This document shows positions 11,700-23,500 of a DNA stretch of 64,000 nt, piece by piece. Position 1 is the first letter of the stretch, and each line of letters begins with the position of its first letter. Both the position numbers and the translations under genes were made by a program. Source of the DNA: Psococerastis gibbosa (taxonomy: Eukaryota > Arthropoda > Insecta > Psocodea > Psocidae); contig OZ020488.1 in assembly GCA_963971405.1 (NCBI GenBank), positions 33,538,689 to 33,602,688 on the forward strand, given 5' to 3'. Below the pieces are notes generated by a model. The model saw nothing but the letters and a program-made list of their open reading frames with translations. It had not been told where the DNA came from and made no database searches.

Positions 11700-14600
11700 A
11701 TGTCGCTGAGTAATTGCACAGATGTGGTAAGTTATTCTTTTGCAGAGGCTAGTTTATAAACAATTTTTGCTGTGGGAGATTTTTTTCGTGCCTTAGGCAT
11801 TCAACCAGGGCCTACTCGATTGTCTCGATTGCCCAAGCAGTAAGTTTTTAAATTAAAAGAGTATAATTGTATATTTTAGTAACCCGGAGTAAAGAATCTG
11901 CTTTCACTCAAAACACAAAAATAAAATTCGCTGACAAATAGGCAACAGTCAACAATCTTGGTTATGGGACGTAACCAACGATAATAAAATAGAATAGATG
12001 TCAAAGGAAATGTTTCCAGGTTTGGGGTTGCAACATAAAAAGAAAATGTCGGAAGATGAAAAACAAATGAACAATTCAACGGGCAGATCAGAAAAAAGAA
12101 TTCAGATGCTGTTCTGCGCACTTGACCTTGGGTCCCATGGTAGCCATTCTAATATTGTAGCTTTATTCTGACTGGATTGGACAAGAACCACCCTCTTACA
12201 CTAGGAAACAACTTTTCTCTGCTTCACTGCGTACACTATGGATGGCCATCCAGTTAGGTTGGAAGCACGTAAAGTTGTGAATGTAAAGAATTTCGCAAAT
12301 CTATGTCGATGAAGCAGGACTTGGTTTCCTGGGGCTTTAGCGGTCCCAGGGAGCGCTGCCAGAGCAAATCTGCACGCTACAATCGTCAGGAAAGACGGCA
12401 GAGTTCTGCTGCCTGTTCTGCTGTCACTGAGCAAAAGCAAAGTATACTCCTTCGCCTCCGGAAAGGTAAAGCTGTTTGCAAAGCTAATTAACGGGGAACA
12501 CTGGGGGAATCACTGTGGAAAGGCAGTCTTTTAACGAACTACCACTTGGTTTACTACGTACCAATATAGTACAGTATTTTACAATATTTAAACCAGTCAT
12601 CAGAACATTTTTCCTTTTTTAGCCAGGAAACAAGGCTCTGGAAGAGAACTTCAGAAACCCCTTGGAAAAATCGGAAAGATTGACTTTTCTGGCCTTCTAC
12701 TGCGCTGTTTCTACGGTCGGAGCTTTGGCCAATGCTTGGTCGTTAGCAGTCATCCCTGCCAGGTTTTTAGATTTTGGATTGCTTTAATAATTCAGTAAGG
12801 CTTTCAGGGCCGGATTCAGTGGATTAAACAACAGATGGTGTCGCAACGTTTGGACGCACTCTTTCAGGTCGACCGCATCCCATCAGCCCAGATTCAAACT
12901 CAGCAACCCACTGCAATTATCAATTTATTAAATATACTTAGGTTGAAGAGGCAATCTCATCGTTAACCAAACTTAGAGAATCAAGAAAAATCTGGACCCA
13001 CTGGTCACGGCGGGTTTGTGGTATAACATAGATTCGAACCCACGATCTATGCCTTGCCGGGACATCGTGTTACCACTTAGGCGCCGATTCCACCGACCGG
13101 CCAGGGCTAAATACAAAAACGTTGACGTGGTAACAGACATTCAAGACTTAGGCGGTGTTTCCATCAACCTCGCATTGCAGAACGCAAATGACATTGACGG
13201 AAATGTTTCTTCTACTCTATGCCATAGTTAAAATTGATCAATGATCATACAGTAAAATCACAAACAAACTAAAATTAAAAAATGGCGTCATGGGATATGT
13301 TAAGTACAAACATTTTAATAGATTTCTATAAAAGAAAAATTCTAATTTCCGTCAATGTCATTTGCATTCTGCAATGTGAGGTCGGTGGAAACGCCACCTA
13401 AGTCTTGAATGTCTGCTACCACGTCACCGTTTTTGTATTTAGCCCTAGCCGGTCGGTGGAATCCCCGCCTTACTCCACAAGCCCGCTACAACTAGCTGGC
13501 CCAGCAGACTGATCGAGGCGATTATAATACCGGGGTTAAATAAATACCCTAGGATTATAACTGTAAACAAACAAATTTTGAATAGCACTTTCCATTATAA
13601 AATTATCTTGTTTACCAGGGGATTAAATAAATACCGGTATTATAATCGCCTCGATCAGGCTGCAGATTTTTTGTCGATTCTCTAATTTCTGTTAATCCAT
13701 TGCAAGAAGAAATTAAGAGAGGGCCTGAGGGAAAACCAAGGAGAACTTTGGCTTGTGTTTTTTTTGGACGTATGCCTGCATGTAGTGTGGCCCATTGAAG
13801 GCCTGAGGACCCCATCGGTTTTCGGGCATTATTGGTATTGTTTCCGAAAGAATTTCTAGGTATTGGCAAACTGATTCAGTCCTCGGGGTCAACCAACACG
13901 GACTACAACTGCCAATGGGCAAGACCATGGTCATTGTAGCAGGCGTTAGCTCGACCTAACCAAGTATGGGAACGAGTCTGCATTGGCGGGGAGAGGGGGC
14001 GTAAATGAAAAGTAGAAATAATTGGTGGCTTGTGATTTTAGCACCACGAAGTGTAAATTTTTAATTTTACTGGGGTGATATATTTGACTGTTGAGGACTA
14101 TAGTGGTGACACTTTTCACTGATCGAAAGTTTTAAGAATTTACAATTTACAATAGATGCTTGATCGCCGTCAATGATGTACTGTCGGAAATTTATTCATT
14201 TTATCTTAAATGTAGTTGTCAAATTTCTGGTCAATACACAATTATTATTATTATTATTCCTGTCTATAATAGACATAGCATGGGCTCAGTGGGCTCATAG
14301 CTTCTTAATAAATAAATAAATACATAAGGGCTTTTTGTTCTGGACCACCTGCTTTACATGCCCTCTGAAGCATGGCCAGAAAATGTAGGAAGTGTAGGAC
14401 TCGAACCAACAACCTTTCGGGTGAAAGTCAGAGTCCGTACCACTACTCTACATGTCCTGACTTAACGCGGTGCTATTCCACTATATCAAGTCTTTATGAT
14501 AAAGGCTCTTGGAAAATGAGTAGGTACGTGCTATGATTTATGAACACCCAATGCAGCGCTCATTACCCTGATGACAATGTACTGATAGTGACGTTTCACT

Positions 14601-16817
14601 TGAGTTTACTCCGAAGCAAACGGCGCAAAAAGATAAACTATTGGGAGAGTCAATCACTAGAGTGACGTCATTTCATCCCTAAGAGGCTCTACACATCAAG
14701 TGGGGCGGTTTCTTCAAAGACAACAACAAGGGTAAAAACCGTATGGGTGTTCGAACTTCAAATTTTGTATCCATCAGCATAAGACATGTATAGTAGTGGT
14801 ACGGACTCTGACTTTCACCCGAAAGTTTGCTGGTTCGAGTCCTATACAAAGCAGACGGTCCCGGGCCTTCCTAGTTGAGTGTAAGAAAGGGCTTTATAGC
14901 CCTAACTCCGCTAGGTTGGCTTAGTAATAGAGCAAAAAGTCCTTAATTATTTATTTATTTATTTATAATAATCCCAGCATTAGGGACACGATCTCTCCAG
15001 GATATGCTTGTTTATCCACATTTAAAATCCACTAAATCTGTTCTTCATAGCTTGTGTCAACGTCCATCCCCCCATACCTAACAGAATGGTTGGGAACACA
15101 TAACATTTCACCTTTTTCCATCGAAGACCGACGCGGTAAATGCTTCCAATAAATGTTATTTTGAAAATCATTTTTTTTTTTTTGCCGTTTTTAGGGCTTA
15201 CCAAATGTCGTACAAGTTTTGCCTTGCATCTCTTTCAATAAGCGACTTCATTTACGGTATACTGGTATCCGTCGATAATGGCCTGCGCTTGGAAACCGAT
15301 ACACCGTCTTGGGTAAGCATTTATACTTAGTACTATATATAGTAGTATATAAGTACTATACTGGTCAAATATTAGAATTAGGGTGGTTCCCATATTCGCT
15401 GGAGAAGTCTCTGAATTCTGCACGGCACGACCATAGATTGGTATAGATGACGGTGCCACCCCACTCCCCCCTCCCCCTTTAGATTAAGTATATTAGTTGT
15501 TGCCTGGTACTGCATTAGTAGGCTATATATAGGTGTCTTTGTATCTATGCATTAGACTGATGGTGCCAGGCGCCATTTTCAATTGTATTTGCGGCGAAAT
15601 GCAAATTGTGTAAACATATATTTATTATTAATTTATATATTTTATCGGGCTTCATGTCTAGTTCCGTAATTGTTTATTACAAAATAGCCTACCGGTGTAC
15701 CCTATTTATGTGCCCATGCCTAAAATCAGCCAGTATATTTAAATATGGCCACAACGATTATGAACAGCCTCAAAGCTGGCGACACCCCTGCCCTTAACAG
15801 TGAGAATTTATTTTTAGCTGCATTAGGTGTTATAATTTCAGGTTCTGACTGACTCTGCATGCTCCTTCATTCCTTTCATAACAACTGCATGTGTTTTGAA
15901 TTCATCTCTTACAATATCATGCATTGCTCTGGACAGGTGTTTGGCTCTCAACGCCGTAAGAGAGAAGTACAAGCCTGGGCTGCTAGGTAGTACCATATTA
16001 ATAGCTTTCTTCTGGTGCTTTTCTTTTGGTAAGTGACTTGAAAGAACTTTGAAACAAAACCTGAAATTTTTGTGAATAATAAACCGGAGCATTTACTCCA
16101 ATAAATTCAATAAAACTTGTTAGCCTATCACTTTTTGAAACTGCCGCGAACCTAGCTTATCTTTGCGATTTTTTTTCTGCAGGTGTTTCGGTATCCGTCT
16201 ACCTGGAATACACCGCAACCCCATTTTGCATACTGCGTGTGACACCTACAACATTAGTTTGCTCTTCATGTGCTGTGTTGTGTTTGAACAACCGCAACGT
16301 TGTCTGGTACTCGATCGTATATGGCTTAATATTCCTTCCAATCATCGCAATATTCATTGTGTCTTATCTTCAGATCATCTCGTATACGCTGCAAACCAAA
16401 TCCCGGTCGCTTCCCTTATCGCAATCGTCCACAGAGTTAACGGAAATGGGCCCACAAGCTGAAAGAAAAGCTAATCAATCACCAAAAATGGTTTCGGCAC
16501 GGAGAAAATTAAGAACCTTCAAAATCGTTTTGGCTATCATAATTCTATTCATAATTGGTCGACTTCCACAATTCACACTAAATTTAATTACCAATATTGG
16601 AGTGCCCTTAGGATCACACGAGATGTTTATTTGCAGGTACGTTTTTAGTATTTTAGGGGTTGCTAATTCAGCATTTAATCCTTTTCTTTATTCATTGCTT
16701 GATGATGTTTTGAATTTGAAACGAAGACTCGGTTATAAGACCGCTGATTGCATGCAAATTATAAGGGAATGTTTTCAGAGAAGGGCCAATGTAAGAATTT
16801 ATCAGGTTAATGATTAA
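11700..16817 (+). CDS. rhodopsin-class (class A) GPCR, five exons, 368 aa
   Basis: Exons are 11700-11726, 12623-12762, 15195-15312, 15842-16028 and 16183-16817; all junctions are GT-AG and the phase is continuous. The short first exon MSLSNCTDV supplies the start and an N-glycosylation sequon (NCT). Seven helices are predictable: TM1 about 29-55 with GALANAW, TM2 60-86 with LASLSISD (D73), TM3 100-128 starting at C102 and ending DRC (126-128), TM4 143-162 with its Trp, TM5 197-222 with a Pro, TM6 266-290, and TM7 ending NPFLY (about 323-327). Oddities are Cys in place of Tyr in DRY and GRLP in place of CWxP in TM6. The TM3 position that carries Asp in amine receptors appears to be Thr, arguing against a biogenic amine ligand. 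The C-tail after the helix-8 region is short and basic. The ligand is unknown and I cannot assign a subfamily. Confidence 0.85.
12815..12905 (-). repeat. partial copy of the 335-403 / 56359-56515 repeat family
   Basis: On the minus strand this reads ATCTGGGCTGATGGGATGCG, then GTCGACCTGAA and CCAAACGTT...CATCTG. The same blocks occur in the same order at 56375-56445. It lies in the second GPCR intron. Confidence 0.5.
12985..13079 (-). repeat. tRNA-derived SINE head, family B
   Basis: Read on the minus strand, the segment has an A-box-like CCTAAGTGGTAACA and a B-box-like GGGTTCGAATC, separated by roughly the usual distance. A related copy lies at 37893-37955. The sequence does not fold into a full tRNA with paired acceptor ends, so it is a SINE relic and not a tRNA gene. 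It abuts the foldback element starting at 13080. Confidence 0.5.
13080..13469. repeat. long-armed MITE family 1, copy A (390 bp)
   Basis: The two ends are inverted repeats of roughly 130 bp. The left starts GGCGCCGATTCCACCGACCG and the right ends in its complement. Each arm contains GACGTGGTA(A/G)CAGACATT, CAAGACTTAGG and a second internal copy of the TTCCACCGACCTCG motif. The loop contains TTAAAATTGATCAATGATCA. A second copy is at 20459-20836, and shorter relatives are at 23530-23970 and 57578-57717. No ORF. Confidence 0.8.
13502..13665. repeat. foldback MITE family 2, copy A (164 bp)
   Basis: The ends are inverted copies of a segment that includes CTGATCGAGGCGATTATAAT followed by ACCGG. 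The central part, from GTAAACAAACAAATTTTGAA to TTATCTTGTTTAC, is shared with 27419-27591. The whole element can fold on itself, and it lies 32 bp from MITE family 1 copy A. Confidence 0.75.
13666..14326. other. GPCR intron segment without gene
   Basis: This part of the second GPCR intron contains a GC-richer block at 13720-14000, probably an old repeat, and then an AT-rich block with an ATTATT simple repeat near 14240. There is no supported ORF or exon. Confidence 0.4.
14327..14466 (-). repeat. tRNA-derived SINE, family A
   Basis: On the minus strand the copy opens GACATGTAGAGTAGTGGTAC (an A-box-like region), continues through TTTCACCCGAAAGG, and has the B-box GGTTCGAGTCC. It then has a body with GGGCATGTAAAGCAGG and ends in a TTTATTTATTTA-like tail. 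At least eight related copies lie in the window. Confidence 0.75.
14784..14966 (+). repeat. tRNA-derived SINE, family A (plus copy)
   Basis: Full head with GTAGTGGTACGGACTCTGAC and the B-box GGTTCGAGTCC, a short deletion in the body, then GGTCCCGGGCCTTCCTAGTT, GGGCTTTATAGCCCTAACTC and CGCTAGGTTGGCTTAGTAAT. It ends in ATTTATTTATTTA. It faces the copy at 14327-14466 in inverted orientation, within the same GPCR intron. Confidence 0.8.
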
Positions 16818-16897
16818 AAGTGACTGGGTAATTTAGTGACTAAAATTACTAAAAGTATTTATTTTTGTGTCTGTTATAATTCTTTCAGTATTAAACA

Positions 16898-16903
16898 AAT
16901 AAA
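16898..16903 (+). promoter_or_regulatory. AATAAA polyadenylation signal of the GPCR gene
   Basis: AATAAA lies 81 bp after the stop at 16817 and just before a SINE-derived segment. Confidence 0.5.
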
Positions 16904-16907
16904 TATA

Positions 16908-17035
16908 CATAATACATTTTGTTCTATTACTAAGCCAACCTAGCGGAGTTAGGGATGTAAACCCCTTTTTTACACTCAGCTTAGAAGGCCCGGGATCTCC
17001 TGTTTTCCATGCTCTCCAATGCACACTGCAATTAT
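16908..17035 (-). repeat. tRNA-derived SINE, family A (3' part only)
   Basis: The minus strand reads the GCTAGGTTGGCTTAGTAATAG end and the GGCCTTCTAAGCTGAGTGT block of the SINE, but the tRNA-like head is lost. It lies directly 3' of the GPCR poly(A) signal. The remaining 17036-17514 is AT-rich and without an ORF. Confidence 0.65.
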
Positions 17036-17514
17036 GTACAATATTGTAGGTATTAATACAGTAAATACGTTGCAAATATAAATAATAAATATAATAATCT
17101 GCCCTTCTCTAAAAATTAGTCATATATATGTATTTCAGCTTGTTACAATAATCCTTTTTTGACCAATAAATTATGCGAATACCATATAGCCTCATATAGG
17201 ACAGTATATATGCGAAGATGAGAAATGATTAAATATATTCTACTTAGGTATTCTATTATATTGTTGACAGTTTGTGCACACAAATATGTTACGAATATCT
17301 AATCAAAATTTAAGTCTTAAGCTAATAGGTAAAAGAGCCCATTTCTGCATAACGGTACCGTAGTGATTTTCCCATCGACAAGAAACAACTTGTTGTTTGG
17401 ACCAGTGTTTACAGGCAGCTAATCTGTTTGCCACCTTAAAATCATTAAATTGGGATTAAAATCGGCACGAACATCAAATTAATTTCCGTCATTTCCGTCT
17501 ATCTAATTTCCTTT

Positions 17515-20500
17515 TCAACTAACTTTTACGTCTCTGAGAGAAATATTATTAAGAGTACAAAAGGCGCCAAGTTCTTCAATAGAGTTGGCGACCAAATCCC
17601 GGAGTTTGGCGCCAACTGATCCGGTTTCTTCCGGCTGGAGGCTCTTCAGAGCCACTATTAGATATCCGCGTGCCTCCTCCAACTTTTCCACAATCTCTTC
17701 TCTAGGCCACGTGTCTTTCTTCACCAAAGCTAAAATTGATGTGTAGAGCTCCACCTGAATAACTGCTGAGTAAAGCATAAGCCGGCTGCTGGTGGGATCC
17801 AGCGCTGCTGTTATTGAGAGAAGATCTTGGCACATCTCTGAAAAATATGCAGTAAGATAACATACTATTGGATGCACAATTATTTAATTCACGTATTCTT
17901 TGTGGACTCCCAATCTCCCTTATAACTGCGGGGTGGGCGATATGTCTACAGTATATACTGAGCCACGTCGGAATTGAGGGGAATGATAAAGCCGATGAAC
18001 TGGCAAAGCAAGAAGCAGAGGAGCTACTGGTCACCCAATTAGAATCACTTCCAGCTAGTCGTAACACGTCAGCGCACCTGGAAGCTAGAAGACGACAGTG
18101 CGGGGGAAACGTTAGCAACGCTGGCAACAGACTGAAAAGTACACATAAATGTGGAACGGCATGTGTCTGTAGCTCTGATTACCAATTTAATACATTGTGG
18201 AAAATTATAAATTCGTGTTATAGAAATTAACAATAAGCAATTGTGCCGGCAACGCCCACTTTGATCAAGCCGAAATGGCCCATACTGTGGCCTGAAATTT
18301 ATTTTGTATTAGCTATGGCCCATGCAGTTTTTGAAGAAAAGGTGGACTTTGCCATGAATTGAATTGTGTTCCTTTAAAAAATTTAAAAAACAGGAGGTTT
18401 ATATTTGTACAGTAAAGGAGGGTGGATAGGGTACCTAAATAAATAAATAACCGTGTATTTTACCTAAAACAATTTTTAACCAAATACAAAATACAGTTGA
18501 AGTGCCCCCTCATGCCAGCGGCGTGTGCTAACTATAGCCTACCTAATTTATTACTGTAATTTGTTGAGTTCGTCCCTAGTCCATAGTCTTATAATTGTCC
18601 TGTGTGTTGCTGTTCCTGTGTTACTGTCAGTGTTGTCTAAAGGGGGATACTTGTATTTGTTCACGTGTATGTCCTTGGTGAGTGCGTTGTATCGTATGGA
18701 TCGTCTTGAGTTGGTCAAATTCCAAGTACCTACCTAGCATAGCTGTTTTTAAACCTTTTGTATTAGGTATGTACTTACGAATTTTGTTGTTCAGCTGCGT
18801 TTCGCTGAGTTGGTGAGGCAAGTGGCCGGGCTGGCGGCCGATGAGTTGCACCAGCGAGTGCATCACCGTGAAACAGTGGTAGTGATTCTTGTGCAGCAAT
18901 TTCCGCAGTTTATCCAAAAGCGAACTCAACGATTCTATGGTGGGGTTTCGAGACTGGACAGCCTCCACTTCACCGGAGATAAGATTCATCAGGTCTACAA
19001 CCTGACCAAAAACAAACTATATAGGCCTACTAGTAATAATTACAAATTAACAATAATGTACCGGGTGAGGAAAGAGAAAAAACGCAGTGACACTAACACT
19101 CTTTGACGTCTAGACCTGAGGTCTTGACCACTGCTCTATTCGAGATTGTTTAGACAGCTACATGCAGGGGCGTAAAGTTGGGGGGGGGGGGCACCGTCCA
19201 ACTTGCCCCCCCAGCTCATTTTGGCGGGGCTTGCCCCCCCCCCCCCGCCCCAAACAATGTAAGGCGTGTGGTTCATACTTCATGGTCCCCTTTACAGCAA
19301 TATGAATATAAGCATTCCTTTTTTAGCTTTGTAAAATCTACAAACAAACAAATTTATGCTTTAAAATTATTAAAATACGTAAACTCCTACTATTTTGCTC
19401 TTATATTTTCAATTTTTCCTTAAATCCTGCCTGATGACGTCATAAGGTCTACTTAGTTTTGCCCCGCCATCATTCTAAAACTTTACGCCTCTGGCTACAT
19501 GTTTCCGCCAATCAACGAAGAGAACCGGTACCACTGGTAGGAGTAAACCCGTACATAATATTTATCAATTTGTATAACAACCAAAATAAATAATATGAGC
19601 AGTTACATGATAAATACAATAGGTGAAATTTCGGTTACCTAGACTGCCCAAACTGCACTGAATTGATCGATGGGATTGATCGATTGCACAGTCTAGAACG
19701 GGCAGACCAATTTAATACAACACAGTAGTTAGGCTCAGTTAGGTCCACCGACCTGCAAGTGCAAAATACACATCCGGCGGAATTGTTCCTACGCACCCGC
19801 CATATCTTGAAAGAGTACAAACTCAAGAGGATCATCAGTTATTGGGGCAAAATGGGGGTATACGCTCTTCTTATTGCATTCTACAGATTATCCCCAAGGC
19901 AAGTAGTCTATCATCAATTAATTACCGTAACCTAAATATTGAAAGCTACGGTAGCGAACGTCACTGCTTGCACCTGGACTGCGTATAAGATGTAAACACC
20001 GTACCTGCTCAGTAGTTAACGCTGTGGGACAGTTCTCGCAGCGCCAGCCAGCTGCAGGCTCAAGGGGCGACACCGGGAGCTGCGCGCCCCCACAGATCTT
20101 CTTGTCGGCAGTGGGCGCTAGGCACCGGAGTGCGCTGAGGTAGGTGCCCAGCTCTGTGGGGTCACCGCAGCGCTTGCAGCGACATGTGAAGTACTTGCTG
20201 CTGCGTAGATGCTCCTGACGCTGTTGGGTGCCCCACAGGGGGTGCGTGTACGTTGAGCTGATGTGGCTACCCCTGCAACCCACAACTATTTTTAGCATTG
20301 CATTGCATTGCCGAAAACCTAGTAGTTGACCCCAGGATTCAAATTTTTGGCGCGCTTGGATGTCCCATCTTTCCTAAATACTATAGGACTCTAGGCCACT
20401 TTGGGTTTCTATACGAATGAGATCCATTTGCATTATATAAAATGTTAATGTTGGAGTAGGTGCCCATTCCATTGACCGGCTAGGGCTATTTCCAACAACG

Positions 20501-23500
20501 GTGACGTGGTAGCAGACATTCAAGACTTAGGTGGCGTTTCCACCGACCTCGCATTGCAGAATTGACGGAAATGTTTATTTTCCTTTATGCTATAGTTAAA
20601 ATTGATCAATTATCATACAGTAAAATCACAAACAAGCAAACTAAAATTAAAAAATGGCGTAATGGGATATGTTAAGTACAAATATTTTAATAGATAAAAA
20701 GAAAAATTCAAATTTCCGTCAATGTCATTTGCATTCTGCAATGCGAGGTCGGTGGAAACGCTACCTAAGTCTTGAATATCTGCTACCACGTCACCGTTGT
20801 TGGAAATAGCCCTAGCCGGTTAATGGAATGGGCGCCTTAGTGAGGTAAGTAGCTGCTCTACACATTTATTTGTCCTGTCCTTTATGTCATTGTTAAATGT
20901 TAAGCCTTATACCGTACAGTATATGCCAAATTTTAACTCACTGGTTTATGTTCTGATTGGCCATAACGGTGCCCTTCAAGGTTTGACCATTGTAGACGTG
21001 CCTCGTGTTCGGTGTACACGAGTGCTCCAAAATACATGCTGTCGGATAAATGGCGAACACATTGTTATCTGTTGGCAGACGAATTTCCCACGCGTTTACG
21101 TCGAGAATACCGCAGATTTTGTGTATCGTTGCCTCACTGCGATCTTCAATCACCTGAAAAATGATTCATAATGTGGTCTAAATGTCTATATAAGCTATAA
21201 CGTGTGTACACATTTTGTGTGTGTTTACACTACTTATATATACCGTATGCCAAGAGTCTGAATAGGCGGAGTTAAATTTAGTTTTCGGTGCAATGTACGC
21301 ATCAACTGCCTAGAAGGTGGGCATATATCGACTATAAAGAACGTAAGATACTTTTTTTTCTTCAATAAATTATAGGCTATTATAATTAACAATATAATTC
21401 ATACGAAGTAATTACCTGTAATTCTCCAAGCCAGTGGTGCCCGATCTATTTTGGAATACGACCCATCAGTTAACAAGATTCGTATATTCAAACAGATTGG
21501 GCCCAATTAATGATAACAACGTAAGCAAAAAAAATAGAAAAACTACAAAGCTACATTGTGTGACTTTAAGGCTCTGTCCTACCACGCTAAGAAATATTTT
21601 GTTGAAGCACCCTATGCATTGTTACATGGGGGTGCCACCATGCTGTTATTTTTGTTTCTCACAAACAGGGGCGGACACAGAGAGGGGGGGAGGGTCACGG
21701 AGTGATGACCCCCTCCAAAAATTTGGAATAGACAGCTAAATGACAACTTAAATTTTTTTTAACATGAAATATGAATAACAGTTAACTTAAATCGAATACC
21801 GTGTTGTTTTTAATTTCGGTTTAAACCTGAGACGGCATTTTGAGGGATGACCCTCCCCAAAATGAAAAGCTGTGTCCGCCACTGCTCACAAAGTCCCGAA
21901 AACATTTCTAAACGTGGTGGATTATAAAAATTAATTGATGCCAATTTTTAGACTGCTATTTTCAACAAATAGACTGAAACTTCTGAAAGTTACTTTCTAT
22001 CACTCAAGCGCTTATTCTGAATAAGCATGCAAAAGAGCTCGTTCTAATTCTAATACAGTTTTCCCAATTTTCTCTTTTTTTTTTCATTTTTAAAAAGATT
22101 AATAGCATACAAACAATTTAATGAATGTATCCGATTGACCTCTTCAGTCGCCTCAATGAGTAAATTAATACTTGTGCCGAGTTACGACACGTCTCCGATC
22201 GCATGGCGCGCAGAGACTTGCACAAGTACAAGCACGCTACCACCTTGCCATCGAAGCCGATAAACATTTGTATCATAGGCTTACCTTATTGCCTCCCTCA
22301 AGTTGATTTAATGCTGCAAAGAAGTTATTGGTGAGATATTTGACAACATTTTCTTGTACGTGCTTATAAACATCAGTGTTCGGTCCACGTTTCCGCATAT
22401 GAGACTCATAACTTTGAAGAATTTTCCACCTCTTCGGATTCCTACACTGGAGGAGGAGGCACCTTAATGGGAGGATGGCTTCATACCTGTATACACAGTA
22501 TTACCTATATATAGTAGTTGCATAAAGCTCGGATAGAACTTTACATATAAAAAATTTATTAAAATATAACTGCTGAGTTCTTCTCATTAGCAGAGTACTT
22601 TTAAACAAACAAGTCATTAAAAGGCTACAACCATTTAGAAGTTTAGCCAGTGGGCGGTAGCGGTAGGTTGGTTGGAGGGGGAGAGTAACTACCAACTCAA
22701 AAATATGTTTTTACAACTGTTCGAATTCAATTTCTAAAAGAAACTAAAAGAGAGGGACAGTTGTACCGCCGTATCGCCATTTTTTCAATTTAATTCTGGT
22801 TTGGTGGATAACTTATCATAGCCCTAACTAGCCCGGCAGAAGAAGAACATCCTGGTTGGAAAACGAGAGGCAGTGGCAGGAGCACGACTTCCCTTTCCAG
22901 AGGAGCAGCCTCCAAGGTCCAAATTGCCATGATGGTCGCCAATCTTCGAAGAGGCGTTCAATTAATATAAAAACCTTAAATTTATGCCTAATTGAAGAAA
23001 TTTCGTAGGTACACCTACTTGAAGAAGTCATCTGGAATATATTGCACTCTTCTAGTATGCAAGCGCAGTATAACACACTCGCTGGCATGATGTATCGGGT
23101 CTTGCAGGCCGGGACAGGCGGGGTCGCAGGCTGGCCAGGCACACTGTGGGCACCTGGTGGTGGGGTTGGGGTTGTAACATCCCAGGCACACGGGTTCTTC
23201 GTCCCGGGGGCCCAGCACAATCGGACTCTCGCTGATTATGGCGTCCCCCGCCGATAGAGGTCGCGAAGCTTCAACATATCGACCCATTTCTGGCGCACTT
23301 TTAATCTGCGCATATAAATTTTAATATTTTATTATATAACTTAATATGAATGCTGATAATTGTATATCTTAACCTGGGATTTTTAACCCCAAGAATAAAT
23401 TCACACTAAACGGCATAGTAGACCCGCAGGGCTGTTGTGAGGTGAAAAGTTGGTGAGAGGCCGAGTTGTAGGCCGGAACAATCCAAATGATAACCGATTT

